This document shows positions 1 through 13,632 of a stretch of DNA of 64,000 nt, piece after piece. The notes under the pieces were generated by a model. It was not told the DNA's origin and did no database searches. It saw only the letters and a list, made by a program, of their open reading frames with translations. A program made the translations under genes and the position numbers. The first letter of the stretch is position 1. Every line of letters begins with the position of its first letter. This DNA is from Balaenoptera acutorostrata (lineage: Eukaryota; Chordata; Mammalia; Artiodactyla; Balaenopteridae), in the NCBI RefSeq assembly GCF_949987535.1, contig NC_080065.1, positions 42,695,239 to 42,759,238 of the forward strand, in the 5' to 3' direction.

Positions 1-764
1 AAAAGAAAAGGATCTAAGCAGATTATTTAATTTAGTACCTAGACTTCAGCTAAAATGTTTAGATTAGTCAATTGTTTTCTTGTTACATTTCCCGAAGTAT
101 TGTTTTAGTATTTTTTGTTATTCTAATGATCAAGAAATTCTCATTATTTGCAACCAAATTTTCTCCTGAATTTGTTATTATTATTGGAAAAGCAATATTT
201 GGAAATAGAAATTGAGTAAGTACATATAGTTAAGGTCATTTTTCTTAATTATACATACTTAAACATGGAAGGGAACAAAATCTGTAAGGATATTAACAAG
301 ACAGCTTTCCCGAGGACTGGGTGTGCTGATGTGCAGTTTTGCACTGATCAAAAGTCCCTGTCAGAGCAGCTGAGAGGGCATTGATATCCGGCCACCTTCC
401 ACTTGAAGAGCTAAGATATGTGGGCCCATAGAGGACTGCCTCAGCCTAGTGAAGGGAGGCTATTTTTTGGGGGGGGTGGGGGAGAATCATGGAGTAACCC
501 TCTGCTAGCCAAACCAAGAACCTGAAGACTGTGTCTATATAGAAGAGGCATCCATTTTAAACCTCATAAATCAGAATCTCTGGTAGCAGAGTGTCAGATA
601 TCTGTTTGTGTGCATTTAGGAAGGGAAGGAGTGAGTAAAATGAAAGCAGGAGTAAAAGGCTTTATAAGTGACTCAGCATAGTCTAGTTTGAGCATGATTT
701 ATCCTGAAAGGGTTGTCAAGTTTTTAACTATTACACCAGTGCTGAGTGTACCTAGGAATCAAAA
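1..764. other. Unassigned AT-rich sequence
   Basis: I recognise no gene or repeat family here. The only local feature is a G-rich run at about 469-482, eight G, one T, then five G. No open frame of note lies in this stretch. Confidence 0.4.
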
Positions 765-2370
765 CAAAAAGGAAAACAAGAAGTAGACATCACAATCTCT
801 TTTCCAGACTATACTACAAAGCTACAGTAATCAAGATAGTATGGTACTGGCACAAAAACAGAAATATAGATCAATGGAACAGGATAGAAAGCCCAGAGAT
901 AAACCCACGCACATATGGTCACCTTATTTATGTTAAAGGAGGCAAGAATATATAATGGAGAATAGACAGCCTCTTCAATAAGTGGTGCTGAGAAAACTGG
1001 ACAGCTACATGTAAAAGAATGAAATTAGAACACTCCCTAACACCATACACAAAAATAAACTCAAAATGGACTAAAGACCTAAATGTAAGCCCAGACACTA
1101 TCAAACTCTTAGAGGAAAACATAGGAAGAACACTCTTTGACATAAATCACAGCATGATCCTTTTTGACCCACCTGCTAGAGAAAGGGAAATAAAAACAAA
1201 AATAAACAAATGAGACCTAATGAAACTTAAAACCTTTTGCACAGCAAAGGAAACCATAAATAAGATGAAAAGACAACCCTTAGAATGAGAGAAAATATTT
1301 GCAAATGAAGCAACTGACAAAGGATTAATCTCCAAAATTTATAAGCAGCTCATGCAGCTCAATATCAAAAAAACAACCCAATCCAAAAATGGGCAGAAGA
1401 CCTAAATAGACATTTCTACAAAGAAGATATACAGATTGCCAACAAACACATGAAAAGATGCTCAACATCACTAATCATTAGAGAAATGTAAATCAAAACT
1501 ACAATGAGGTGTCACCTCACACCAGTCCGAATGGCCATCCATCATCAAAAAATCTACAAACAATAAATGCTGGAGAGGGTGTAGATAAAAGGGAACCCTC
1601 TTGCGTTGTTGGTGGGAATGTAAATTGTTACAGCCACTATGGAGAACAGCATGGAGGTTCCTTAAAAAACTAAAAATAGAACTACCATAGGACCTAGCAA
1701 TCCCACTACTGGGCATATACCCTGAGAAAACCATAATTCAAAAAGAGTCATGTACCACAATGTTCATTGCAGCTCTGTTTACAATAACCAGGACATGGAA
1801 GCAACCTAAGTGCCCACCAACAGATGAATGGATAAAGAAGATGTGGCACATATATACAATGGAATATTACTCAGCCATAGAAAGAAACAAAACTGAGTCA
1901 TTTGTAGTGAGGTGGATGGACCTAGAGTCTGTCATACAGAATGAAGTAAGTCAGAAAGTGAAAAAGAAATACCATATGCTAACACATATATATCGGATCT
2001 AAGAAAAAAAAAAAAAAAGGTTCCGAAGAACCTAGGGGCAGCATAGAAATAAAGATGCCGACGTAGAGGATGGACTTGAGGACAAGGGGTGGGGGAAGGG
2101 TAAGCTGGGATGAAGTGAGAGAGTGGCATGGACATATACACACTAACAAATGTAAAATAGCTAGCTAGTGGGAAGCAGCCACATAGCACAGGGAAATCAG
2201 CTTGGTGTTTTGTGACCACCAGAGGGGTGGGATAGGCAGTGTGGGAGAGAGATGCAAGAGGGAGGAGATATGGGGATATATGTATGTGTATAGCTGATTC
2301 ATTTTGTTATAAGGCAGAAACTAACACACCATTGTAAAGCAATTATACTCCAATAAAGATGTTAAAAAAA
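765..2370 (+). mobile_element. LINE-1, 5'-truncated copy with ORF2 3' half and 3' UTR
   Basis: This is a LINE-1 retrotransposon fragment in sense orientation. From about 805 it matches the C-terminal half of ORF2, the reverse transcriptase/endonuclease protein. The clearest part is the end of ORF2 ([16 protein letters not shown]) near 1830-1880, with the frame closing just after 2000. A 3' UTR with the 'gagagagtggcatggacata' segment follows, then 'ccaataaagatgttaaa' and a short A tail at about 2363-2370. The ORF2 frame is broken by stops and shifts: translated pieces lie in different frames (746-955, 1019-1213, 1760-2002). The copy therefore cannot make ORF2 and lacks ORF1 and the 5' UTR. The left edge is approximate, and I saw no convincing target-site duplication. 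Confidence 0.88.
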
Positions 2371-2599
2371 TATTCATCAAATAGCTGTGAGCATTATCTG
2401 TGGACATTTCTAAATTTTAATTCCAAGAAGGAGAGAAAAGAAAGAGGAAGGAAGGAAGGAAAGAAAGGACTCATTTGACAATATTCCCACTCTAGCAGCA
2501 ATACAATTTTGGACTTAGGATAGACTTGAGATCACTGAAGACAGCTTTTCCATTTTGCAGATAAGGAAAAAAAAGAGAAGACAAAGAAAAACCAGGGAT
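2371..2599. repeat. Spacer with purine-rich simple sequence
   Basis: A short spacer between two L1 pieces. Positions about 2427-2469 hold a purine-only tract built on GAAA/GGAA units. Nothing else is recognisable. Confidence 0.5.
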
Positions 2600-3451
2600 A
2601 GAAATGCAAATCAAAACTACAATGAGGTATCACCTCACACCAGTCAGAATGGCCATCATAAAAAAATCTACAAACAATAAAGGCTGGAGAGGATGTGGAG
2701 AAAAGGGAACCCTCCTACACTGCTGGTGGGAATGTAAATTGGTACAACCACTATGGAGAACAGTATTGAGGTGCCTCAAAAAACTAAAAATAGAGGTACC
2801 ATATGAGCCAGCAATCTTACTCCTGGGCATATACCCTGAGAAAACCATAATTCAAAAAGCTACATGCACCCCAATGTTCATTGCAGCACCATTTACAATA
2901 GCCAGGACATGGAAGCAACCTACTTGTCCATCAACAGATGAATGGATAAAGAAGATGTGGTGCATATATACAATGGAATATTAGCCATAAAAATTAATGA
3001 AACAATGCCATTTGCAGCAACATGGATGGACCTAGAGATTGTCCTACTGAGTGAAGTAAGTCAGACAGAGAAAGACAAATATCATAGGATATCGCTTATA
3101 TATGGGTACAAATGATCTTATCTACAAAACAGAAATAGAGTTACAGGTGTAGAAAACAAACTTATGGTTACCAGGGGGTAAGTAGGGGGAGGGATAAATT
3201 GGAGGATTGGGATTGACATATACATACTACTATATATAAAATTGATAACAAATAAGAACCTACTGTATAACACAGGGAACACTGCTCAGTACTCTGTAAT
3301 GACCTATATGGGAAAAGAATCTAAAAAAGAGTGGTTATATGTATATGTATAACTGATTCACTTTGCTGTACACCTGAAATTAACATAACACTGTAAATCA
3401 ACTATACTCCAATAAAAATTAATTTAAAACCATAAAAAATAAAATAAAATA
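2600..3451 (+). mobile_element. LINE-1 3' end, older subfamily
   Basis: A second, 5'-truncated LINE-1 in sense orientation. It opens inside ORF2 at 'gaaatgcaaatcaaaactac'. It carries the cysteine/histidine-rich C-terminal region of ORF2 ([14 protein letters not shown], around 2690-2735) and runs to the ORF2 end at about 2984-3110. Its 3' UTR differs from that of the upstream copy: it has a 'tatggttaccagggggtaag' segment and ends 'caactatactccaataaaaa' with an A-rich tail of AAAT units. The different UTR and worn reading frame suggest an older lineage than the copies at 13647 and 62429. It is non-coding today. Confidence 0.85.
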
Positions 3452-6400
3452 ACAGAACCAGAAAAACCACTGTCACTGTTATGACCAAATGAATACAGGC
3501 CTGTCCCCAGAATTGTTTTTATTTTGATGAAACACCACTGGGTAAGTATTCAGGGCAGCCCTAGTAAGGGGGATTATAGCCACAGTTATGCTATGAACTT
3601 GTCATATGACCTTGAGCACTGTTGCCTGACCTTGCTGAGTTCAGTGTCTTATCCAAATGAGTTGTGGCCTTGGTCTGGCAGGACTATTTGGTTTTAACTG
3701 AACTATAAATATATAGAAAAGATGGAGCAAAATTTTACAGTTGTTCAGTGGAAACAACTTAGAAATGATATTTAAGACTTTCTTGGGATCGTGCTTCTTA
3801 TTATGATAGTTTCACCATATTTTTCAATGAACTCAGAAATAATAAAAAAGTGATGACACCATTCAAACCTGTCACTGTGAATTAGCAAGAGCCATTGGCC
3901 AAATTAGAGGGCATGCACATGGGCAAGGAAAAATTAATTTGAGTCAAATGGGTTTTTAAAATGAAGCAGAATCAGACAGTGGAGTTTCAATTTGATTGAG
4001 AATAGTGAAAATCATTACAATTGGTTATTTCCGTGTGGTTAGAAATGTTCTCCACTCTGGTGTGCTTCAATCAGTTTTCAAATTCAGATTTTATTTGATT
4101 ATTTTTTAAAAAAGCATAATGCATACTTGGTAAACAATATTGAAGTCAATATTTTCGATATCAGATAGGACTTCTCTTAATGGAAAGAGTAAAAATTCAA
4201 GTGTTATTTTGAAGTTTCACAAATAACACAAATCACAAATTACACAGTAGTATAGCCATGGCTATAAATTTTTAAAATATGTGTTTTAGTGCTTATGGCA
4301 ATGTTTATCTGATTTAGAAAACTTGTTTTGGCACAATGTACTCTGGTTGCATTAAAAATAATGAACAGAGATTAACTCAGTAATTTAGACTTATTTTTTA
4401 AGTATAAATATAAGTTAGATTTTGACTAAACTACCATTTAAAAAATATATTTTAACAGTTTAAAATCCCCTGAAAATGATATTTTCATTTACCAAAAATA
4501 AGTGTTAATGATTTTAGTAAAACTTCTGGATTGTAGAAACAATAATTTTAGAATATAAAAATGCTTAGTATAAAATGCAAATAATTCAAAAGTGTCAGAT
4601 ACTGAGCCTCCTGGATATTCCAACCAGGTTAATTAGAGATCTTCCATCTATCAGGTGTAGTAGAAAGCAGACCCTTCAGTCTTTGGGATCTACACCTAGT
4701 TTAGGGTTATATTTCAGGAATGCACCAATAGCATTGTGTTGGGTGCAAGAGTGAAGAGGACCTGGTCCTTTAAGCTCTTATCACAGATTGGAAATAGGAG
4801 TGCTCTGACTTATGTTATTTACCTAACTTTCTAGACTAGGGAAAATTTCTAGACTTTCTAGACTAGGTTTCTAGGGAAACCACACCTAGACTTCAATGGG
4901 GCACTCGACTCTATTGTTTCTACTTTTAGGATCTTCAAGGTAGAGTTCTTCTGAGGGATGAGAGGCTCAAGTTAGTGTGCTTTGAGAAGGTGGGGAGCTA
5001 CATTTGAAGGGCTAGTCTTCCAGGTAGCTACCCTAATAACCAAAAAAAACAACAAAAAAAAAACAAAATGTAGAGCCTGTATAAGGCCAAGTGGAAAAAA
5101 GAGATAATGGTTATAGTAGCCATGTTAAAGAGGGAAGGTTTGGTTATCAGAGGAGGAGAAAAAGGATTTCTAAATGTGTAAGCCATTAATACATAAACCC
5201 TCCTAAAGTTGGGTCACTGATATCAAATTTCCTAAACATTTAATTGGTATGTAGGTTTAATACAATAAGGTAAACACAGCAGAAAAGTCTTTGCACAAAA
5301 TTCTTAGCTCTAGTTTATACCTGTTGACACATGAGTTACCTGACCAGGAGGGGAAGTCTCAGCCAGACTGGAATTGGCACTTGGATAAGTCTAGTGTGGG
5401 GAGCTGAATTATCCCATTTACTTGGGGACTGAGTTGCTGGCAGTGTCTGCGGGGGACTTCAGCCCATGTAACGAACATGTAAGAGACTTCCCATCAAGCT
5501 ACATTCCAGGGAGAAGATTGTCACATGTAAAATAGTTCCAAAATTTACTCAGTGCATATGGAAAAGAGAAAGACAGCTCATAAAGGATGTTTAGCTGACC
5601 AACTCACCATCTAGATTTCACAAGGCATCACTTGCCCGTGGCTTGCTGAGATGGATCTCATCAAATATACAGATTCTGTTAAGTGTGAGAGGCTGCCCAC
5701 CTATTCCTTAGTTGCCTTGTATTCCCTTTCTTAGTTTATAACTCACAGTAAGTATGTCTTTCCAGTTTAACAGAACACATTTGTATATGATATACTCAAC
5801 CCAACAGGGTACATCTACACAGAGCACCCTTATACAACTTATTTTTACCTCTCTGAATGGATGCCTTGGGTGTTGATGTTCTTGAATACCCTTCATATGG
5901 ATATCCCTGCCCCCCTCCCATCCCTCAAGAGCTTCAGCAGATTCAAGTATGGATGACAGTCAAGTATGGAAGGGCCACAAGAGGCTGGTGGTTTTGGGTT
6001 CAGTGAGAGTGGATACTTGCTAGTGCGGAAAATAACTGTGTCAATGTGAACCCAAAGGACTTTCTCCCTAAAGTCTCTAAAATGTTGCTGTTTAAACATG
6101 AAACAGAAGGAAGGAGTATTGTCTCTGCAAATTCGAGGTTGGTCAGGGTGAGTTGGCAGGGACGTGCACTGCAGTGGTTATGTATATACAGCTAAACTGA
6201 TGCTAAAGCCAAGACAGGGACAGTGGCAATGAAGTCCAGCTCTCTGGACTCTCAGGTTGTACTAGTGAAGTTCCAGCCACACCAGCGCCTGGTAAAAAGG
6301 GGAATAGACTTCTGACGTGAACAAGAGAGGCTACAGAAGGAATGATGCCAATGAATTAAGTGGAGGTAACATTTTCTTGAAATTCAGATGGAGCCAGTCA

Positions 6401-7100
6401 TCTTTGCTGTGCATGCCAACTGAATTTAATAGAGCAAGGGGAAGTTTTGTTTTCACTTTACAATAGCTTCATTGGCAAGGGTGACATAGATGTGAAGAGT
6501 GAAGTACTATCTCAGCGGCACCATAAGAAAGAGACAGTGGCGGCAACCTAGCCTCAATGCACTTTGATGTTCTCAGGTGCAGGACCTGAGTCCTGGAGTG
6601 GTTAGCTTTCGTAGCATGCAATAACCCAGACCAACTAATGGTCCCACGTAAGGGACTTGGGGAGAATGCTGCACGTAATTAGGGAGGAAAATACCACTGC
6701 AGGGACTATCCGGCTTACCTGAGTGGGTAAAAGTTCAGAGCTATTAATGATCATATATGCATTAACAGATTTGAAAAACTAGGAAAACAAAGCAAAAATT
6801 AAGCCTGGTGTTCTTGCAAAGAACTGAGTTTAGTAAAATATAGTTTTATAATATATAACTTATAATTTTATAGTTTTTTCAAAGAGAGATGAACTTATAT
6901 TTTAACTATTTGCTGGTTAACATTATTATTGTTCATCCTCTATGAATTTGCTGCTGTGACAATCTCTTTTTTTTCCTCTGACTCCCAACCAGCAGAGTAT
7001 TAAAACTAATAAAAAAAATATTTTGCTCAGGTTAAATACATCAATATTTCAATAAATGCAATAAAAAGAAATATATTTTAACACATCATAGTGGGCATAT
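3452..7100. other. Long unassigned stretch, no gene seen
   Basis: About 3.6 kb without any recognisable gene or young repeat. Short open frames at 5708-6099 on the minus strand have no protein-like features and are not supported. A local direct repeat of 'tttctagactagg' type occurs at about 4835-4875, and an A-rich tract at about 5041-5067. Mixed-composition sequence at 5300-6750 looks single-copy, but I cannot exclude decayed repeats. Confidence 0.4.
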
Positions 7101-8250
7101 CACAATTTTGTTGCTATATCTTTTAATTTTTTGTGAGATTTTATTATGAAAATTTTCAAACATACCACTAAGTTGAAAGACTTTTACAGTGAAGGCCCAT
7201 ATGCCTATCACCTAGATTCTACCACTAGCATTTCACTGCATTTGCTGTGTCATGTATCTGTGTATCCATCTACCTCTCTGTCTACCTATTTTTATTTGGA
7301 TACAATTCAAAGTTATTTCAACTTTTTAAAAACCATATAACACTTACTGGATTATCAGTAATTGCTTATTTATCATACAAACTTTAGTAAATTCTTGAAA
7401 TTTACCACCAGCAATTACTATTACCAGTATGCTAATATTTTGCTATACATACCTATAAAATACATATAATATATTTGGATTTTACTCTACAAAATATTTT
7501 AGTACAATTTTTTAAACTTAAGGCTGTATCAAAAATATTCTTTCATGTAACTATTTTTCTAAATATGACATTAGTGGATACAGAATACTCTGTTTTAGAA
7601 ATAAATTATAGCTAGCTGACAGTTATTTAGAGTGTCTCTGTTTTTATGTAAGACTATTGTGTATGATATTGTAGGTCATATTTTTGTATGGGTCTTCTGG
7701 TTTCCTTATGGTATAGTCCTGTTACAAAATTACATTTGATACAGATTTTCAAATATTTTCTTCCGGGAAACTGCATCAATAGATGCAACCCCACAGGTGT
7801 GAAGAATGTTTGCAGCCTGACATTTTGACCAACATTAAATGCTGATTATTTTGTATCGCAATATTGATACATAAAAACAATACCTCATTTGGTTGATCTT
7901 TGCTTTTCATTTCTTTGCTTACAAGTAATGTTAACTATAGTTTGCATGTTTATTGTCTTTGAATATTTCATTTGGAAAATATATCATTTTTCTAAGTGTA
8001 TGCTTGCACTTGTATGTCAGTGTATATGTGTCTGTGTGCTTTAGTGATTGTAAATGCTTTGCATGTAGTAAAAGTAACTTTGGTCTGTACAATGCAAATT
8101 ATTTTCCCATTGTGTTTTATGTCTTTTATTTTAATGTTTAATATTTTTCTCTTTTTGACTGATTACTTTTTTCATAGTTGTCTTATATCCTTTAAAATAT
8201 CATTCTCTGAGAAAATATAATGGGTGTATATACTTTTAAAATATTTATGT
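7100..8250 (-). mobile_element. Ancient LINE-1-like fragment, antisense
   Basis: The sequence resembles the 3' portion of an old mammalian-wide L1 read backwards. Stretches such as 'gaaaattttcaaacatacca' at about 7146 and the block at 7790-7960 ('gctttt catttctttgct' region) follow the order of antisense L1M 3' sequence. Divergence is high and no L1 frame remains open. Short frames at 7146-7340 and 7953-8220 lie inside this decayed DNA and are not genes. The family call is by eye and the subfamily is not assigned. Confidence 0.45.
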
Positions 8251-9679
8251 TTTTATTTTTCTAGACTTAACTGCTTGAACCAATTGCTGTTTATTTTGTA
8301 TGGTGTGAGTTAGTTCTACTAACTGGACTAATGCATATCTCTTCCAGAGGAAAAAAATTTTCCTTTGTATTCATGTTTGTCATTCAACATTACATCACTT
8401 TTTACATATAAGTTCTAATTCTCCCTATTCAAAAAAGCCCATCTTCCACATTTTCCATCTTCTGATTAGCTCTTTTCTTCATTTTACACTTGAAACACAT
8501 GCTTTTCAAGTTTGTCCACCATTTGGAATTGATAACCAGGTTGCTGACCAAAATTTCTTCAAGCTACTCACATTCTGTTGGTCAATACATGGCATTTTGG
8601 TTTGCAGTAAGGGAATTCATGTGAGTATTTCAAAAAGCTTTTATCACATTGTACCTGACCTTTCACTTCTATAATAACCAGTCACAACTCCTTTAAGCAA
8701 CTCAACCTGTTTCAATTGATTGCCAAAAAAAAAAAAAAAGCTTTCCTTTTTTAGCTACTGTTTTCTTCCTTTTATCCCCTAACCTTGATATTCTCAGTTA
8801 TTGTCAGGCCAAATCACGTATTAAATTATAGTGAATTGTCCCCAAGTTTAGAATTCTCTATATTCATTCTCTCCTTTTCTTTAAACTTTTGCTGAAGACT
8901 CCAGAAAATTGACTGCAAAGACTAGAAATCCCAATGACCCTTCTGATCTCTGTTATGTTTTAATGGCACGTATTATTTGAAAGGGAAAGAAAATCAAAAG
9001 TAATTCACATATAGTACTACAAATGGAATTGCCATCCTACTAATAAGTAATAAAAAAATAAGAAATAATAGAAAAGCAGAATAATAATATAGAAATTTTT
9101 AAATAACAAAATGCACAGTATCTTGAGATACGAACTAAAGTTTTTTGTTGATTTTTTTCTCTCGAGACTCACAATCTAAATCTCTTCTCTTTCCTGCTTA
9201 TGGTTTTCAATCTACCATACCATTATTGTGTATATATGAATTTAATATGTTTTTCTTAATTAATCAACTCAACTGGCCTTCAGTCCCTATTACCTCAGTG
9301 CTGTATAATCTTAATTTCCCTACATATGTTGAAGTTTTAGAATGTATAAATTAAAATTCCTAGTTACCAAAGTATATGAAAATTATAATTTGAAAACTGC
9401 CACGTAGACAAGAAACCTGGAAAAAAATGTCTATAGGTTCATGCGACTTCCTCCATACTGGCTGTGCTGTGTTGCATGAATATCTAGTCACCAGTGGCAG
9501 CAGCCAGGTCAGGCAACAGCACATTCCTGTTAAATTTTCCTAGACACATTAGCCCTGTGGGTACCACTGTCAGCAATTTGCCAACAGATTTGGGGCATCC
9601 CCACCTATACTTGAAAATTGAAGAATGATCTGTGATGCTATTATGTTTCTCATTGTATTGTATTATTACTGATATTTAA
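8251..9679. other. Unassigned AT-rich sequence
   Basis: No gene or clear repeat is visible. An A-tract lies at about 8726-8740. The stretch at 9430-9620 is less AT-rich and looks single-copy. The 69-codon frame at 9145 shows no protein-like pattern. Confidence 0.35.
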
Positions 9680-12650
9680 GAACTCTTCTTGATTTCTGAA
9701 ACATCTAATTTACTAAACTCATTCCTCTTTTTTCTTTCCTTTTTCAAAAAAAAATTTGTAATTGATTTCTTCGGGTTTCTGGGTAGGCAATCTACCCATA
9801 TTGCATATTTTTTCCTTCCGATGGTTATATTATTCTTCACTTACAAGAGCAAAACAGCTCACCTCCCATCCCCCGACTGTGCTGGCCCACCAGAGCTGGC
9901 ATAGGCAAAATCAGATTTGGCTATATTAAAATAGGACCCCAAATACTTTTTTTTTAATAACATTTATGATATGTCACTGCCATTCTCTTTCTTTTAACCT
10001 TTATGCTGTTTTGTTTTAGATTTACCTCCTATAGATAGCTTACAGGTGGATTTCTGGGTTCTGAATGAGGCAGAAATTCTTAACTTATAATTGAAGTGTT
10101 AACCCTTTAATATTTATTTTCACAACTGGTATGTCACATATTTATGCCTTCTATTTTACATAATTTCTATGTTTATTTTCAGAAATCATAATTTGGATCA
10201 AATATTTATTTCATTATGATTTATATGGATTTGATTAAAATAGATCCTGATTATCATTCTTTTCATGATTACCTTTTCATCAAAACCTTAAGACAGTAGT
10301 TTTCTACCTATCAGGTCCTGAATGAAATATGAATTTTTGGATTCTGTTTATGTGAGTTCTCTTCTCTCCTCACCTATTTCCTGGTATGGTTTATTTCACT
10401 TAGAGATTCCAGACCCAGAGGAATATGTTATTTTTTAAAATTTTATATTATCTTCTTTTGTTTTAGCATCTAAATTTGTCTGAAATTATATATACAAAAT
10501 TAAGCTTTTTTGAAATTTTAATGGTTGCTTTCAATGATCATTACCAGTCCTTTTCTAATACAGCTTTCCCATTTTCAACTTATTCTGGTTTCTTTCTCAA
10601 TCAGTTACACTGAATCTTTGAGACTTTATTCAGGAAAAGTATTTAAGCACAATAATTTCTGAATCTTTATATAAATCAAAGTACCTTTTGATTGTTTTAT
10701 TCTATTACCAACAACTTCACAGAATATTGAAAATTGAGTCCTGCAATTTTCTCCTTTATTTAATCCATTACCTTCTGGTATTTAATGTTATAAAAGGTAA
10801 GTCTCAAGCAAGCTTAATTTTTGTTCTTTTAAGGACAACTTTTTGCTTCTTTATAGTTTCTTTATTCTGGAATTTCAGAAAATGTAACTGATATGCATGT
10901 ATTTTAATTCTCTTTGCATAATTTGAAGACTTGGGTAGTAAATTCTCTTCTCGTGACTTTGATTATTCTCTCAATTTAATTTTTCTGATCTCTTGTTTAG
11001 GGACACCAATTTGTAAATGTTTAGACTATCTTCTATCTTTTTCTTCTGTAGTTATTTTTTATCATCATTAAATCTTTTTCTTACTCATTATTTACAATTT
11101 CTACTTTTTTACTTTAGTCTTCAATTTTCTGTACTTTTCCCCTGGTATTAATGTTTGATTTGATTTTCTTCAGTTTTATTTCTGTTATTAATGTTTCTAA
11201 TATCATTTTAAATCCAATTATACATGTTTTGAGAATTCACAAAATGAGTAGAAAACTCAGAAACATAACAAAGATTCCCTTATCTAAATATACCCATATT
11301 TGTATATTTTATTTTCTTAATTTATTTTGGTCTCTATTCATTTCAGTTTACTCTTGGACTCTACTAATTTTTTTCTCATCATTGCCTGTTGCCTCACAGT
11401 TTTCCTATTTTCATTTTACTTCTTGCTTCTTGAAGCAACAAAGAGGCAGTCAGAAAATATAACAAATGCCCATCTCTCTGAAATAATTATTTGGCTGGGT
11501 AAAAAAATTTAAGTTTATGTGTTTTATTTCTTCATAATGGTTTTAAAACTATCACTCTACTGTATTCGGGTATCCTAGTTGCTGATGAGAAATCTGTTGT
11601 TGGTTTTGTTGACATTCATTGTAAGCAACACAATTTTTCTTTCTTGTGGCTTTTAGGATTTCTTTTATCTCTGATATCCTACAATTTTGTTGTGATGTGT
11701 TCAGGTGTGAATTGAACATAAGTACACTACTTTTGGGCTTTTTCAATATGATGATATTTTAGTATGGACAGTTCTTAGCTGTGAACCTTTTGAATATTTT
11801 CTATTTAAATTTATTCCCATTCTCTTTTTCTGAAATGTTAAACATGAAATGGAACTTCTTAATTAATCTTAGAATATCAATTTTTCTTTCAGATTTTCTA
11901 TCTCTTTGTGGTACATTATTGCAGGTATCCTAGGTTCTATCTTCTAATTTAATAATTATTTCTTTAGTTGCTTCTGGGTGACTTTAAACTCATCTATTCT
12001 TTTAAAAAATATTTTGACCATATATTTCATTACTAATATATCTAATAGATTATTTTTCACAGAAACCTATACTTTTAAAATAATAATTTCTTACTTTTTG
12101 ATGGATTGTTTTTCTCTTATTTCATGGGGACTACTCCCTCTATTATAGCTATAGAAAATTTAAAGAGTCTATGTTATATAGTCTTTTCCAAATTGTTTCA
12201 TTATCATTATTTCCTTAGATAGGAATTTGTTAAGACTGTTGAGTCCATCTTCTCTCTTTCATGTTACTGAAGTTCCTCACATGGTTTTAATTCATTTTAG
12301 TCACTCGTCTCTCCAGGGATTTTTTCTCTAGTGTGCTTCTCCCTGTATTAGGTTTTTAAGTTGTTTAGAGCCCAGGTTTACCATGTAGCAGATCAGGTTG
12401 CTGATCTGGGAACATGGGGACATCTTGGCATGGAATTTTTATTCCCATTGGGTGACTCTGAATCTTCCCCAGCCTGGTAGGTGGCATTCTAGGTCCTATT
12501 CACAAGCAAACAGAGTGAGACCTCATGGGGGCACCTACAGTTTTGATCATCCAGCTCCCTCCATATTCACCTGGGCTTTGGGACCAGACTGAGATGACTT
12601 GTTTCAAGGTCTGGCTTCCAGTAAGCAGTCCGTACTCACACCGTGGGTTC
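9680..12650 (-). mobile_element. Probable ancient LINE-1/HAL1-type sequence, antisense
   Basis: This T-rich 3 kb stretch reads like antisense old L1. The block at 9750-9860 ('ttgatttcttcgggtttctg') resembles the antisense reverse-transcriptase region. T-rich blocks at 10000-11950 follow with the composition of an antisense L1 5' half. The final 350 bases (12300-12650) are less T-rich and I cannot place them. All frames here (9689, 10688, 11151, 12398) are short and look like chance openings in T-rich DNA, giving Phe/Leu/Ile-rich peptides. A repeat-library search is needed to separate L1 from unique sequence. Confidence 0.4.
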
Positions 12651-12652
12651 CT

Positions 12653-13072
12653 TCTCTGTTTCTTTTCTTTTTTTTTTTTTTTAATTTTATTTATTTTTTG
12701 GCTGCTTTGGGTCTTCGTTGCTGTGCATGGGCTTTCTCTAGTTGCGGCGAGCAAGGGCTACTCTTTGTTGTGGTGCGCAGGCTTCTCATTGCCGTGACTT
12801 TTCTTGTTGCAGAGCACGGGTTCTAGGCCCATGGGCTTCAGTAGTTGTGGCACACAGGCCCTAGAGCGTGTGGGCTTCAGTAGTTGCGGCATGAGGGTTC
12901 AGTAGTCGTGTCTCACAGGCTCTAGAGCATAGGCTCAGTAGTTGTGGTGCACGGGCTTAGTTGCTCTGCGGCAGTGGGATCTTCTGGGACCAGGGATCGA
13001 ACCCATGTCTCCTGCATTGGCAGGAGGATTCTTAACCACCGCGCCACCAGGGAAGTCCCCCTCTCTGTTTCT
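12653..13072. repeat. Target-site duplication flanking the CHR SINE
   Basis: The 11-base direct repeat 'tctctgtttct' is present at 12653-12663 and again at 13062-13072, immediately outside the SINE. Both copies are identical, as expected for L1-mediated insertion. Confidence 0.8.
12664..13061 (-). mobile_element. CHR-family tRNA-derived SINE, long variant, antisense
   Basis: A cetartiodactyl tRNA-Glu-related SINE on the minus strand. Its poly(A) appears as a T tract at 12668-12682. Its head, which carries the RNA polymerase III promoter region, lies at the right end ('ccaccagggaagtccccctc' on the plus strand). At about 398 bases it is longer than the 312-343 base copies elsewhere in the window. 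The extra length comes from an internal run of related units of about 30 bases, marked by repeated 'cagtagttg' near 12840, 12879, 12900 and 12929. Identical 11-base duplications flank it. Confidence 0.9.
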
Positions 13073-13632
13073 GATCCACAGTCAAGTCTCTTTTTGGTAT
13101 AAAAACCCCATTGTGTATTTATATATTTTTATAAGCTATCAATTATTTCTATATGCTTGGAATAGGAACATAGGATGAAACTGTCATTTGACCTCAAATT
13201 GCTATCTCACTGAACTTTTAGTTGATAAAATATGTATTTATATATTTTATTCTCTTTTTTATTGTTATCTCTCAATCTAATCTTTTTTACCTTAGATATT
13301 TCCACAAGGAAGAATACAGTAAGGCCCCTACACATGAACGAGTTCTGTTCTGAGAGCACATTTGTAAGTCCAATTTGTTTGTACGTCCAATAAAGTTAGC
13401 CTAGGTACCCAACTAACACAATTGGCTCTATAGCACTGTACTGTAATAGGTTTACAATACTTTTCACACAAATAATACATAAAAAACAAACACAAAAAAT
13501 AAACATTTTTAATCTTACAGTACAGTACCTTGAAAAGTACAGTAGTACAGTACACCAGCTGGTGCTTATTAACAGTACCATCTACATGACTGCTGCTTTT
13601 ACGCTTGCTTCCAGACATCCTGGGCTTGAAAT

